Below are positions 43,697-53,535 of a stretch of 64,000 nt of DNA, one piece after another. The notes beneath the pieces are model-generated. The model saw only the letters and a program-made list of their open reading frames with translations, had not been told where the DNA came from and did no database searches. Source of the DNA: Robertmurraya andreesenii (GTDB lineage: Bacteria; Bacillota; Bacilli; Bacillales; Cytobacillaceae). Location: the NCBI RefSeq assembly GCF_030813005.1, contig NZ_JAUSTU010000011.1:99668-163667 (forward strand), written 5' to 3'. A program made the position numbers and the translations under genes. The stretch's first letter is position 1. Each line of letters opens with the position of its first letter.

Positions 43697-44641
43697 TTAC
43701 ATCTTTCTCAGCTGTTCAAGCACTTCTTGGGACTTGAAACCTACCTCAAAGTCATAGATTTCTGCAGCTTGTCCATTCATTGCTTTCACTAACTCATCGA
43801 TGAGGCTGTTTGTAGGCTGACCTTCAATAGATATTTCCTGCATATCCTCCCCATTTTTGCCACCTCGTAATTTACCCCAGTTTTCAAGAGATAGGACCCC
43901 TTCTGAACCATATAGGGTAAAGCCAATGTATTCCTCTCCTGAAATATCGCATAAGCCTTCAATGAGTATAGGAGTACCATCCTCAAGCTCAGCTGTTGCA
44001 AGGATCCCTGTCTCGCATTTTTCCAAATCATCTGGCAATTCTAATCGTGTTTGAATTTGGTGGATGCTGCCAAACAGCTTAATGATTTGTTGAATAAAAT
44101 GCACCCCTACCTCAAGCACGAATCCCCCCTGCTCACGTCCACCGATCCAAGCATTTTGCTGCCAGTGGCGTGGCCATGCTGGAAAATGCATCGTGAGCTG
44201 AATACGACGTAGCTTTCCAATATAATTTTCTCGAAGTAATTCAGCTAATTTGGTTGCGGCTTGGCCATAATTAAGCGGGAAATTCATCGCATGAACTACT
44301 CCTGCTGTGTTCGCAGCTTCAAGCATTTCCTGCGCTTCCTCTAGAGAATTCGCTAATGGCTTCTCACAGAGAACATGCTTGTTTGCCTTCAATACATCCA
44401 GCACGATTTGATGATGGAATTTTGGCGGAACTGCTACATAGACAAGGTCTACTCTTTCATCTTCTATTAATTGCTGATAATCGGTGTAGGCTTCCACTTC
44501 GCCTAGTGAAGAGGCTGTTTTCTTAGCCAAAGCTTCTTGATTGTCACAAACCGCGACAATCACCACTTCTGGATGCTCTCCAAACTGTCCGATTAAGCGC
44601 TGCCCGATCGCTCCAAGTCCAATTATTCCAATATGTATCAT
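43697..44641 (-). CDS. Gfo/Idh/MocA-family oxidoreductase
   Basis: A 314-residue NAD(P)-dependent dehydrogenase. Rossmann motif IGIIGLGAIGQRLIGQF at the start, CEKPLANSLEEA (the EKP signature, about residues 90-101) and a C-terminal alpha/beta substrate domain. AAGGGGAGAGTTATC precedes ATG 44641, whereas the open frame to 44734 lacks a site. Substrate (sugar or inositol-type) unknown. Divergent from marR, so the palindrome between them might affect it too. Confidence 0.85.
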   Translation of the reverse strand: MIHIGIIGLGAIGQRLIGQFGEHPEVVIVAVCDNQEALAKKTASSLGEVEAYTDYQQLIEDERVDLVYVAVPPKFHHQIVLDVLKANKHVLCEKPLANSLEEAQEMLEAANTAGVVHAMNFPLNYGQAATKLAELLRENYIGKLRRIQLTMHFPAWPRHWQQNAWIGGREQGGFVLEVGVHFIQQIIKLFGSIHQIQTRLELPDDLEKCETGILATAELEDGTPILIEGLCDISGEEYIGFTLYGSEGVLSLENWGKLRGGKNGEDMQEISIEGQPTNSLIDELVKAMNGQAAEIYDFEVGFKSQEVLEQLRKM

Positions 44642-44760
44642 GATAACTCTCCCCTTCAAAAACAATCTATTTTTCATAACTATACTCGATTTATATTCCA
44701 TATGTACACTGAAAAACTGGGGAGATTCTACCACTTGACAGAACTCTTATGAGAGAATTA

Positions 44761-44781
44761 TTATCTTATAGTGTAAGATAA
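44761..44781 (+). promoter_or_regulatory. Predicted MarR operator 1
   Basis: TTATCTTA-TAGTG-TAAGATAA, a perfect 8-bp inverted repeat 23 nt upstream of marR and next to its promoter. A near copy stands before the ABC exporter, so the regulator probably controls itself and the exporter. Confidence 0.75.
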
Positions 44782-44803
44782 ATTCAAATAGAGGTGGGCA
44801 CCC

Positions 44804-45214
44804 ATGGATTATCAAGAATTGGCGAAGGAATTATTTCATATCATGAGAAAAAGCCGTAGACCACCTATGGATGAGCCGATGAAATATTCTCGAGGTGAAA
44901 TGGGAATGCTACACTACTTACATTTTACTAAAGACGGTGTTACCTCTGGGGAATTAAGCGAATCCTTTTCCATCAGTACTGGGAGAGTGGCCTCTGCACT
45001 CAAAAGCCTTGAAAAAAAAGGGTTGATTGTACGTCGCACCGATTCATCCGACAAGCGAAAGGTCCTTGTTTTTATTACAGATTCCGGAAAAGAAGTAGTC
45101 GTTGAAGCCCATCATCATGCAATTGCGATGACGGAAAAAATGCTGCGAAGGCTTACTGAGGAGGATGCAAAGGAATTTGTGCGTCTCATTAAAATTATTT
45201 TTACTAACAAGTAG
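44804..45214 (+). CDS. MarR-family transcriptional regulator
   Basis: A 136-residue winged-helix dimer: MGMLHYLHFTKDGVTSGELSESFSISTGRVASALKSLEKKGLIVRRTDSSDKRKVLVFITDSGKE. The DxRxxxV-type wing reads DSSDKRKVLV. GAGGTGGGCACC precedes ATG 44804. It probably represses the downstream ABC exporter and is relieved by a ligand such as a drug. Confidence 0.9.
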   Translation: MDYQELAKELFHIMRKSRRPPMDEPMKYSRGEMGMLHYLHFTKDGVTSGELSESFSISTGRVASALKSLEKKGLIVRRTDSSDKRKVLVFITDSGKEVVVEAHHHAIAMTEKMLRRLTEEDAKEFVRLIKIIFTNK

Positions 45215-45246
45215 TTCGATGAATGGACTGCTTATTCAATGCCCAA

Positions 45247-45267
45247 ATACCTTACACTATAAGATAA
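45247..45267 (+). promoter_or_regulatory. Predicted MarR operator 2
   Basis: CTTACACTATAAGATAA matches the reverse complement of operator 1 at 19 of 21 positions over the extended site. It lies 17 nt before the exporter start codon, between its promoter region and ribosome site. Confidence 0.7.
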
Positions 45268-45283
45268 AAAAAGGAGAAACTAC

Positions 45284-46794
45284 ATGCTAAAAATCTTTCA
45301 GCATTTAAAAAAGAACGAATGGATGCTCGTTCTTTTCAGTATCGTGTTCATCGTTACCCAAGTGTGGCTTGACTTAAAGCTACCTGACTATATGGCAGAA
45401 ATTACAACGTTAATTCAAATGGACGGCACCAAAATGTCTGAGCTTGTGGAGCCGGGCCTATATATGCTTCTATGTGCCATCGGCAGCATGATTGCGGCGA
45501 TCATTGTTGGCTTTTTTGCAGCCAAAATCGCAGCGGGCCTCTCGATGCGTCTAAGATCCATGGTTTTTGAAAAAACGATGTCATTTTCGATGGAGGAAAT
45601 CAATAATTTTTCCACATCAAGCTTAATTACTCGTTCAACCAACGATATTACCCAAATTCAGTTTATTATCGCAATCGGGTTACAGGTCATCATCAAGGCT
45701 CCGATCCTAGCTGTTTGGGCGATTATGAAAATCGCCGGAAAAAGCTGGCAGTGGACAGCGGCAACGGGCGGTGCAGTCGCAGCCCTTATCATCATGCTAA
45801 GCGTCATCATTATTTTTGCTATTCCTAAATTCAAAATCATTCAGCAGCTGACCGATAATCTTAACCAAGTGACTCGCGAGAACTTAACAGGGCTCCGGGT
45901 TGTGAGAGCCTATAATGCTGAGTCCTACCAGGAAAATAAATTTGAAAAAGCCAACCTGCCAAACGGATTATGGAGGTACTCGACACCGAAGCAAAAATCA
46001 TCGATGGACATCTTACAGAAGGAAAAAGTGGTGTGAGCGGTGACATTGAATTCCGTAATGTCAGCTTCCAATATCCAGATGCAGAAGAGCCAATCTTAAG
46101 AAACATTAGCTTCAAAGCGAGCAAAGGAGAAACAGTAGCATTTATTGGGGCAACTGGTAGTGGAAAAACAAGTGTGATTAATCTAATTCCCCGTTTCTAT
46201 GATGCAACAGAAGGGGAAATTCTCGTGGACGGTGTGAATGTCAAGGACTACACCCAAGAAGCTCTCCATAACAAAATTGGGTATGTACCACAGCGTGCCG
46301 TGCTCTTTAGTGGGACCGTTGCCTCGAACGTTACTTATGGAAGTAATGGAAAAGAAACGGCTCCAGAAGAAATGATTAAAAAGGCTGTGGAAATTGCCCA
46401 AGGAACGGAATTTGTAGAAAAAATGGATGGCCAATACGAAGGACATATCTCCCAAGGAGGAACGAACGTCTCCGGTGGTCAAAAGCAACGCTTATCGATC
46501 GCACGTGCCATCTATCGACAGCCAGAAATCTATATTTTCGATGATTCCTTCTCAGCTCTCGATTACAAAACTGACCGTGTGCTGCGCTCCACACTCAAAA
46601 AGGAAACGCAGGATGCAACCACTCTCATCGTGGCACAGCGAATCGGAACCATTAAAGATGCCGATCGGATTATTGTCCTTGAAAATGGAGAAGTCGTTGG
46701 GAACGGAACTCATGAGGAATTAATGACAAGCTGTACAACCTATCAAGAAATTGCTTATTCACAGCTTTCAAAGGAGGAACTCGCACATGAATAA
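45284..46794 (+). pseudogene. ABC exporter subunit 1, internally deleted and frameshifted
   Basis: The 5' part (45284 to about 45956) encodes the first four membrane helices and coupling helices of a type-IV ABC exporter, up to RVVRAYNAESYQENKFEKAN. The next recognisable sequence is KRIMEVLDTEAKI in another frame, leading into a complete ATPase domain (Walker A GATGSGKTS, signature VSGGQKQR, Walker B IYIFDDSFS). About 80 residues (last two helices) are missing and the frame is shifted. The partner subunit 46787-48619 is intact. Type-IV heterodimers need both halves, so transport is probably lost. The ATPase part (ATG 45970) could still be made alone. Confidence 0.82.
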
Positions 46795-48619
46795 GAATGA
46801 TACACAGGAACAAAGTGCGAAATCCAATGGGCACCGTGGCCCTGGCCCAATGGGTATGCCTGGAGCAAAACCAAAAAATTTCGGGAAAACACTTAAAGAG
46901 CTGATGTCCTATTGCAGCAACTATATCCCGGTCATCATTCTTTCCCTAGTACTTGCCTTTGCTGGCGCCGCATTGAATGTATATGGACCTGATAAGTTAA
47001 GTGAGATTACTGATGTCATTCAAGAGGGAATCGCAACCAAAGTCGATCTGGCTAAGGTAGAGAGCATTGGCATCTTCTTGGCCATCCTCTATGGACTAGG
47101 ACTCATTTTTAACTATGTACAGGGCTTTATTATGGCGACGATTACCCAGCGAATCACTAAGAAAATGCGCACAGATATTTCAGGGAAAATTAATCGCATC
47201 CCTTTGAAATATTATGATGCAACAAGCTATGGAAATGTGCTGAGCCGTGTGACGAATGATGTCGATACGATTGGTCAAACATTAAATAATAGCCTTGGAA
47301 CGCTCGTAACCGCCATTGCCACATTCATTGGCGCCATCGTCATGATGTTCTATACAAACTGGATTATGGCCATCACGGGGATACTTGCAACCCTGATTGG
47401 TTTTTCTTTAATGAGCGTGATCATGAAGCATTCGCAAAAGTATTTTATTGCACAGCAAAAAGAGCTAGGAAAGCTTAATGGACATATCGAAGAAATTTAC
47501 TCAGGCCACAATGTGGTGAAGGTCTATAATGGAGAAAAAGATGCAAAAAATGCCTTCCACGAAATGAATAGCAGATTGTATGATAACGCCTGGAAATCAC
47601 AGTTTTTATCAGGACTAATGATGCCAGTGATGGGCTTCATCGGGAAATTCGGCTACGTGGCGATCTGTGTTGTTGGAGCCATGCTTGTCACCCATGATGT
47701 CATTACGATCGGGACAATCGTTGCCTTTATGGTGTATATTCGCCTCTTCACTCAGCCACTCACTCAACTTGCTCAAGCCGCAACCAATTTACAAGCAACA
47801 GCTGCAGCAAGTGAGCGTGTATTCGAGTTCCTTAAAGAAGAGGAGTTAGAGGACGAATCATACAAAACAACAAAACTCGAACAGGTCAAAGGGGATGTCG
47901 AATTCAAGAATGTTCGCTTTGGCTATAAGGAAGATCAGATCGTCATTAAAGACTTCTCAGCTAAAGCGAAAGCCGGCCAAAAGGTCGCCATTGTCGGACC
48001 AACTGGAGCAGGAAAAACAACGCTTGTCAATTTACTGATGCGCTTCTACGAGCTAGGTAGTGGTGAAATCTCCATTGACGGGATTCCTATTCATCAGTTG
48101 ACCCGCAAGAATGTTCATGATCTCTTCTGTATGGTACTTCAGGATACGTGGCTTTTTGAAGGAACCATTAAAGAGAATATTATTTTTTCAAAGGAAAATG
48201 TCACCGATGAGCAGGTTGAGGAAGCGTGTAAGGCAGTTGGGCTTCACCATTTTATTCAAACCCTCCCACAAGGGTATGACACCATGTTGAATGATAAGGC
48301 GAGTCTTTCAGCAGGGCAAAAGCAATTGATTACGATCGCCCGTGCCATGGTTGAAAATGCACCGCTTCTCATTCTTGACGAAGCAACAAGCTCAGTTGAT
48401 ACACGTACGGAATTATTAATCCAGCAAGCCATGGATCAGCTTACCGTTGGAAAAACATCCTTTGTCATCGCACACCGTCTTTCAACGATTAAGAATGCGG
48501 ACCTAATTCTTGTCATGAAGGACGGGGACATTATCGAAACAGGGAATCATGAGGAATTGCTCGCGAACGTCGGATTCTATGCCGACCTTTATAATAGCCA
48601 GTTTGAACAGGTATCTTAA
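46787..48619 (+). CDS. ABC exporter subunit 2 (transmembrane plus ATPase), multidrug type
   Basis: A 610-residue type-IV half-transporter. A Gly/Pro/Met-rich N-terminal tail (GHRGPGPMGMPGAKP) is followed by six helices (about residues 40-330) and the ATPase with Walker A GPTGAGKTT, Q-loop VLQDTW, signature LSAGQKQ, Walker B LLILDEATSS and switch His in IAHRLS. AAAGGAGGAACTCGCAC precedes ATG 46787, overlapping the end of subunit 1. It carries the canonical signature motif, as in the partner of degenerate-site subunits. Confidence 0.92.
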   Translation: MNKNDTQEQSAKSNGHRGPGPMGMPGAKPKNFGKTLKELMSYCSNYIPVIILSLVLAFAGAALNVYGPDKLSEITDVIQEGIATKVDLAKVESIGIFLAILYGLGLIFNYVQGFIMATITQRITKKMRTDISGKINRIPLKYYDATSYGNVLSRVTNDVDTIGQTLNNSLGTLVTAIATFIGAIVMMFYTNWIMAITGILATLIGFSLMSVIMKHSQKYFIAQQKELGKLNGHIEEIYSGHNVVKVYNGEKDAKNAFHEMNSRLYDNAWKSQFLSGLMMPVMGFIGKFGYVAICVVGAMLVTHDVITIGTIVAFMVYIRLFTQPLTQLAQAATNLQATAAASERVFEFLKEEELEDESYKTTKLEQVKGDVEFKNVRFGYKEDQIVIKDFSAKAKAGQKVAIVGPTGAGKTTLVNLLMRFYELGSGEISIDGIPIHQLTRKNVHDLFCMVLQDTWLFEGTIKENIIFSKENVTDEQVEEACKAVGLHHFIQTLPQGYDTMLNDKASLSAGQKQLITIARAMVENAPLLILDEATSSVDTRTELLIQQAMDQLTVGKTSFVIAHRLSTIKNADLILVMKDGDIIETGNHEELLANVGFYADLYNSQFEQVS

Positions 48620-48646
48620 GGAGTTGTCATTGACAACTCCTTTTTT
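48620..48646 (+). terminator. Intrinsic terminator of the MarR-ABC unit
   Basis: GGAGTTGTC-ATT-GACAACTCC then six T, directly at the stop codon. Confidence 0.88.
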
Positions 48647-48676
48647 GGGTTCTTTTTCGCACACGGATTATCTGTT
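48647..48676 (+). mobile_element. Degenerate left-end fragment of MITE family 1 (tentative)
   Basis: GGGTTCTTTTTCGCACACGG then ATTATCTG resembles GGCTGTTTTCGCACGG, ATTGTGG. It begins immediately after the terminator T-run. Confidence 0.45.
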
Positions 48677-48827
48677 TAATTTTTTTATCATATGTGGGAA
48701 TTTTTGGCTACCACCAACGGGGATTCATCTCCCACTTATCGTTGGGCTCGGCCTTCATATGATTGAAGATAAAAGTCTTCTGTCGGGAAATAATAAAATG
48801 GAACATTATTTTTAAGGAGGGGTAACC

Positions 48828-48986
48828 CTGTCTAATCTTTGCCCTGCATTATGGCCGGAAGATTCCGTCAATGGATACCAAGCGTTTGTAGCCTATCATC
48901 CTTTGGCTGTAAGACGACGTCCAAATCCGTGGTCCTTATTTTTGGAAGACTGGCACTTAGTGGCAGAGCGTTATTTTTCGTCATAG
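48828..48986 (+). CDS. Possible small protein with CTG start (52 aa)
   Basis: A strong ribosome site (AAGGAGGGG, 5 nt spacing) precedes a 52-codon frame opening with CTG; an in-frame TAA sits just upstream, so no ATG/GTG/TTG start is available near the site. The peptide reads SNLCPALWPEDSVNGYQAF then VAYHPLAVRRRPNPWSLFLED and WHLVAERYFSS. It has five Trp/aromatic clusters and no membrane helix. I do not recognise it. A GGGACA...TGTCCC hairpin follows the stop. It may be a real small gene or a decayed one whose start codon was lost. Confidence 0.4.
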   Translation: MSNLCPALWPEDSVNGYQAFVAYHPLAVRRRPNPWSLFLEDWHLVAERYFSS

Positions 48987-49066
48987 GGACACTTTTCCTA
49001 TCCCCCTGTCCCTTCAATCGGTTACAATGAACCATAAGGCTTAGATGATTTTTCTAGAAAGGAACA

Positions 49067-51610
49067 ATGCTTTTGGATATTCGTGTTATGAAGGAAAAAG
49101 CGCTTCAGCTCTTAAAAATTATTTTCCCGCTCTTTTTATTAGCTTTGGCGACTCATGAAATTTGGAAGTTTGCGATGGATCTTGATATAGGGCTCATCAA
49201 ACATGAAGTTACAGAGATTCCTCTTAGCAGTCTTATTATGGCTGTTATACTGACGGTATTTGCTGTTTCTCCCATGTTTTTATATGATGATTTGATTGTC
49301 AAAAATTTAGGAATTCGTCTCTCGTTTAAGAAGTTTACAAAGCAGACATTAATTATCAATTCATTTTCCAACCTGCTCGGTTTTGGTGGGTTGATCGGTG
49401 CAACCTTAAGAACTTATTTTTACCAATCAAATGAAATCAAAAGAGGAACCATTCTAAAAACGATTGCTCATGTTACACTCTTTTTCTTAGCGGGCATTTC
49501 CATACTTACTTGGATCGTGCTGATTGGTTATCGGGATATTCCACTTCTGACGGAGACGAAGTGGCTCTATTTAGCCGTTATCGGAGTTGCCCTTTATCTT
49601 CCTATTCTACTTGTTTTTTCATTTAAATGGAAGAATAAGGAAAATAGCTTTTTTATTGATTTACGGACAAAATATTCACTTATTCTCGTGTCCCTTATCG
49701 AATGGACTTCCGTATTTCTTGCGATTTGGATTTTGTCGAGAGTTTTACATATTCCTGTTCACTTTGGCGATCTTTATGCTATTTATGTGATTTCAGCCTG
49801 CGCTGGAATCGTCAGCATGATCCCGGGTGGCCTAGGCTCATTTGATTTAGTTTTCATTTGGGGAACTCAATACATAGGATTACAGGATGAAAAAGTGGTT
49901 GTTCTGCTTATACTTTATCGACTTGGCTACTACTTTATCCCTTTTTTGATTGGTATCTTTCTTTTTATAAAAGGCTACTGGGATAAGTGGAATAGAAACT
50001 GGGGCAATCTGCCAAACGCTATTATTGAGTATATTACTCATATTCTCTTAACCGTTTTAATTTTTGTTTCCGGCTTCATAATGCTTTTGTCTGCTGCCTT
50101 ACCAGGGGTGATTGAGCGATTCAAGATTGCTGCAGAAATATTCTCATTACCCATTATGAGCTTATCTCACCAATTCTCTGTAGCAACTGGCTTTATGCTC
50201 CTCGGATTATCAAGAGGAATTCAATACAAAGTGAAATCCATTTACCATATTACCCTGGTGGTGCTAGCGTTAGCAGCCCTTTTTTCACTTTTTAAAGGAC
50301 TTGATTATGAAGAGGCTATTTTCTTGTTTATTATTGCGTTGTTACTACGTAGCTCAAAAGCGCGTTTTTATCGAGAAAGCTATGTGCTCACATGGGGGAG
50401 AACGCTGTTTGATATATGTTTGATTCTTTTCATCACGATCATGTTTGTGGTGATTGGCTATGCAAATCTCCCGTTATCCAAAATCAACATCCCGAAGAAA
50501 TTTATACCCTACATTATCACAGATTATAAGGATCTCTTTTATAGTGCGCTTATTGGACTATTCATTACTGTTCTTATTTTCTTGATAGGAATCGTTTTCA
50601 GCCGTTCAAGAAAACTCCCGTTAGAATCAGCCTTAAACCATGAGATGGAAATTCTGGAGCATATTCACAAATATGAAGGAAACGTACTGACCCATTTAAT
50701 CTTTCTTAATGACAAATATATCTTTTGGAATGGTGAAAAAAATGTACTTTTCCAATACCAAATATATGCGGACAAGCTGGTCGTTCTTGGTAATCCAATT
50801 GGGGAAAAATCATTGTTTCCAGCCGCAATTGAGGAATTAATGCATACGGCTGACCTTTACGGATTTACCCCAGTATTTTACGAAATTAACGATCCTATGC
50901 TCTCCACTCTTCACGAACACGGTTATGATTTTTTCAAGCTGGGTGAGGAGGCGTATTTGAATTTGAATCATTTTTCGCTTTCAGGAAAGAAGATGAAGAG
51001 CTTACGGGCAGTAAAGAATAAATTCGAACGAGAAAATTATCATTTTGAAATTCTACAGCCCCCCTATCGCAATGAACAGTTTGATGAGATGCGAAAAGTG
51101 TCCAATGAATGGTTGGAAGGCAGACGTGAGAAAGGATTTTCTCTAGGTTTTTTTGATGAGAGGTATCTAAACCGAACGGAAATAGGAGTTTTAAAGGGAC
51201 CTTCTTCCGAAATTTTTGCTTTTGCCAACATCATGCCAGTATATGATAAAAAGGGAACCATCTCTGTTGATTTAATGCGATTCAAACCAGATGCCCCTTC
51301 GGGAACGATGGACTATATGTTTCTTTCACTCTTTGAGTGGGCGAAGGAACAAGGATATTCTCAGTTTAATCTAGGGATGGCCCCCCTTTCAAATGTCGGA
51401 GTTTCAAAATACTCCTTCTTTAGTGAAAAAATTGCCGCACAAATTTTTCTGCACGGCCATGTTTTCTTTCACTTTCAGGGCTTACGAAAATTCAAGGAAA
51501 AGTTTGATGTTACATGGGAGCCAAAGTATCTAGCCTATCGAAAAAAATCCTCCCTCCCCATCACCGTTGCACAGGTCACTTTCTTAATCGGAAAAAAGAG
51601 GGGGATATAA
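49067..51610 (+). CDS. mprF: Phosphatidylglycerol lysyltransferase/flippase MprF
   Basis: An 847-residue membrane protein. The N-terminal 520 residues hold about 14 helices, including the flippase region with NLLGFGGLIGATLRT and SMIPGGLGSFDLVFIWG. The C-terminal DUF2156 synthase domain (about 530-840) has HGYDFFKLGEEAYLNL, DLMRFKPDAPSGTMDYMF and FNLGMAPLSNVG. It adds an amino acid to phosphatidylglycerol and flips it outward, giving resistance to cationic peptides and daptomycin-like drugs. AAAGGAACA precedes ATG 49067. Full length. Confidence 0.93.
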   Translation: MLLDIRVMKEKALQLLKIIFPLFLLALATHEIWKFAMDLDIGLIKHEVTEIPLSSLIMAVILTVFAVSPMFLYDDLIVKNLGIRLSFKKFTKQTLIINSFSNLLGFGGLIGATLRTYFYQSNEIKRGTILKTIAHVTLFFLAGISILTWIVLIGYRDIPLLTETKWLYLAVIGVALYLPILLVFSFKWKNKENSFFIDLRTKYSLILVSLIEWTSVFLAIWILSRVLHIPVHFGDLYAIYVISACAGIVSMIPGGLGSFDLVFIWGTQYIGLQDEKVVVLLILYRLGYYFIPFLIGIFLFIKGYWDKWNRNWGNLPNAIIEYITHILLTVLIFVSGFIMLLSAALPGVIERFKIAAEIFSLPIMSLSHQFSVATGFMLLGLSRGIQYKVKSIYHITLVVLALAALFSLFKGLDYEEAIFLFIIALLLRSSKARFYRESYVLTWGRTLFDICLILFITIMFVVIGYANLPLSKINIPKKFIPYIITDYKDLFYSALIGLFITVLIFLIGIVFSRSRKLPLESALNHEMEILEHIHKYEGNVLTHLIFLNDKYIFWNGEKNVLFQYQIYADKLVVLGNPIGEKSLFPAAIEELMHTADLYGFTPVFYEINDPMLSTLHEHGYDFFKLGEEAYLNLNHFSLSGKKMKSLRAVKNKFERENYHFEILQPPYRNEQFDEMRKVSNEWLEGRREKGFSLGFFDERYLNRTEIGVLKGPSSEIFAFANIMPVYDKKGTISVDLMRFKPDAPSGTMDYMFLSLFEWAKEQGYSQFNLGMAPLSNVGVSKYSFFSEKIAAQIFLHGHVFFHFQGLRKFKEKFDVTWEPKYLAYRKKSSLPITVAQVTFLIGKKRGI

Positions 51611-51613
51611 GAT

Positions 51614-51638
51614 TGGGACAGGTTTTCCTGTCCCTTTT
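51614..51638 (+). terminator. Intrinsic terminator of mprF
   Basis: GGGACAGG-TTTT-CCTGTCCC followed by TTTTC. Confidence 0.85.
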
Positions 51639-51713
51639 CTACTGCTTAATTTTAAATAGCAATAGACAGCAATTAAAGAAGCATCAGAAGTAGATAAAAT
51701 CTGTGAAAACTCA

Positions 51714-52283
51714 GTGGGATACGGCTACGGTGACAAAAAGGCAACCTTTGAAGAGTTTCTCAAATTACAGCAGGAATCTGAGGAAAGATATGAGTATATT
51801 GATGGAGAAATCTATTTGCTTGCCTCTCCACGAACAGCTCATCAAATTGCAGTAACAGAGCTATTTGGGATTTTTTATAATTTCTTCCAAGGAAAAGAAT
51901 GGAGACCAATGGTAGCTCCCTATGACATTGAACTAAGAAGATCAGAAGAAAACATTAATGTTGTTCAGCCCGATCTCATGATTATTTGCGATTTAAAAGA
52001 GAACCTGAATGAGGATGATTACTATAAGGGAGTTCCATCCCTTGTGGTAGAGGTACTTTCAAATAGTACAAAACGAAAGGATATGATTAAGAAGCTTGAT
52101 CTTTATTTGTCCTGCGGAGTGAAAGAGTACTGGATCGTAAACCCGGACAATAAAGAGGTGACCGTGTATCTCTTTGAAGACCATAACATAAGTAAACATG
52201 CCACTTATAAAGCTGATGAAGCCGCTCAATCCTTCATTTATGAAGGGCTTAGCGCTGAAATAAAGAGGATTTTTAGATTCTAA
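51714..52283 (+). CDS. Uma2-family (DUF820) putative endonuclease 2
   Basis: A 189-residue member of the same fold as 14962-15531 but only distantly similar. ERYEYIDGEIYLLASP, NVVQPDLMIICD, PSLVVEVLSNSTKRKDMIKKLDLYLSCGVKEYWIVNPD are the conserved blocks. The start is taken as GTG 51714; I see no clear ribosome site there and no ATG upstream before the in-frame TAG at 51663, so the 5' end is uncertain and expression may be weak. Confidence 0.8.
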   Translation: MGYGYGDKKATFEEFLKLQQESEERYEYIDGEIYLLASPRTAHQIAVTELFGIFYNFFQGKEWRPMVAPYDIELRRSEENINVVQPDLMIICDLKENLNEDDYYKGVPSLVVEVLSNSTKRKDMIKKLDLYLSCGVKEYWIVNPDNKEVTVYLFEDHNISKHATYKADEAAQSFIYEGLSAEIKRIFRF

Positions 52284-52353
52284 GAAAAATGCTTAATAAA
52301 GTCTATCCTTTTAGCAAAAGGGAGATAATGCTTGCTAAAGGGGTGAGGCTTTT

Positions 52354-53262
52354 TTGAATGGAGTTATTTCAACCGATCATATTGTATTAATCGTAACCTC
52401 CATCACAGTTGGAACAATTAGTCGTTTGTTAACTCTAAAAGAGGATTATCGCCAATATCCAAGCTATCCAAATGGATATTTAATACATCTGATTGCTGGT
52501 TTTGTTGCTGCTGCACTAGGAGCTGTTGCTATTCCAGCATTAATGACAAAAAATTTTATAGCAGTTACTTTCCTGACTATTGCTATTCAGCAATTTCGGG
52601 ATGTTCGCAAAACAGAGCGTGAAAGTCTTAAAGATCTTGAAAACACGGAATTTGCTTATCGTGGGGATGCGTATATTGATGGGATTGCTAAAACATTTGA
52701 GGCGAGAAATTATTTTGCTCTAGTTGTCTCATTGTCATCGGCATTAACCATTCAATTAATTGATTCAAAATCGATCTGGATCAATATCATTAGCGGAGCC
52801 GTTGTTGGTTTCATTGTGCTCTATGTCTTAATGCGCTTCTCTAAAGGAAAAACAGTAGGCGATATTGCCAATGTCAGAGAAGGAAAGTTAGAAATAAGAG
52901 GTTCTGAGCTCTATGTAGATGGTCTCTATATAACCAATCAGCTTGGAACTGAAAATGCTCGAAATTTATTTGAAAATGAAGGTCTGGCAGTGGTCATTCA
53001 TCCAAAAGAGGAGCATTTTCGCATTACATTAGACAATTATGGACAACGGCAGGCAATACTGTTTGAATCTACAAGGTCCATTGGGGTGAAAAGATACCAT
53101 TTTACCAGAAAGGATTTTGAACAGGGACGAATCATCGTTGCCCTAGTCCCCATCATTCATGATATCAACAAACTTCTTAGCACGATCCAAAATACACCAT
53201 TGCTTGAAAGCGTAAAGAAAAGCGACAAGGTGATGAATACCAATTTAATGGGGAGGGATTAG
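52354..53262 (+). CDS. YIEGIA-family membrane protein
   Basis: A 302-residue protein of the sporulation-associated YIEGIA family. The name-giving segment appears as YIDGIAKTFEARNY (about residues 107-120), with three to four membrane helices before and after it and a soluble C-terminal domain. The start is TTG 52354 after GGGGTGAGG. It is followed after 1 nt by its known partner gene, so the two form a complex. Confidence 0.82.
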   Translation: MNGVISTDHIVLIVTSITVGTISRLLTLKEDYRQYPSYPNGYLIHLIAGFVAAALGAVAIPALMTKNFIAVTFLTIAIQQFRDVRKTERESLKDLENTEFAYRGDAYIDGIAKTFEARNYFALVVSLSSALTIQLIDSKSIWINIISGAVVGFIVLYVLMRFSKGKTVGDIANVREGKLEIRGSELYVDGLYITNQLGTENARNLFENEGLAVVIHPKEEHFRITLDNYGQRQAILFESTRSIGVKRYHFTRKDFEQGRIIVALVPIIHDINKLLSTIQNTPLLESVKKSDKVMNTNLMGRD

Positions 53263-53263
53263 G

Positions 53264-53470
53264 ATGGGAAGGGAGTCCACACAGAAGCCAAACTATGATA
53301 TTTTAGCGTTCATTACAACAAATAAAGAAAGATTGTTAGGCGGAAAACAGCTTTCCCTTCTAGCAAAGAATGAAGAAGAGGCCGAATCGTTAACCGAAGA
53401 TATTGCAAAAGCACTTAAGGCAGATGTCGTTCAACTGAAATCTGGAGATTATCTCATTCTAAGAGTGTAA
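53264..53470 (+). CDS. Capping complex subunit for YIEGIA
   Basis: A 68-residue soluble protein (YDILAFITTNKERLLGGKQLSLLAKNEEEAESLTEDIAKALKADVVQLKSGDYLILRV), matching the small partner regularly found after YIEGIA genes. ATG 53264 follows GGGGAGGGATTAG. Function beyond the association is unknown. Confidence 0.75.
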   Translation: MGRESTQKPNYDILAFITTNKERLLGGKQLSLLAKNEEEAESLTEDIAKALKADVVQLKSGDYLILRV

Positions 53471-53535
53471 ACAAAGCTGCAAACAAGGCTTTAAAGATAG
53501 AATTTAATTTACTGATTTTTTTCAAGAAACGCAAA

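Noticed and set aside
45970..46794. Stand-alone ABC ATPase gene
   Set aside because: The ATPase is the second half of the broken exporter subunit (KRIMEVLDTEAK junction); it has no own upstream ribosome site.
48985..49014. GGGACA...TGTCCC hairpin as a mprF regulator
   Set aside because: Similar GGGACA stems appear at several gene ends (for example 51614); it is better explained as a weak terminator of the small frame.
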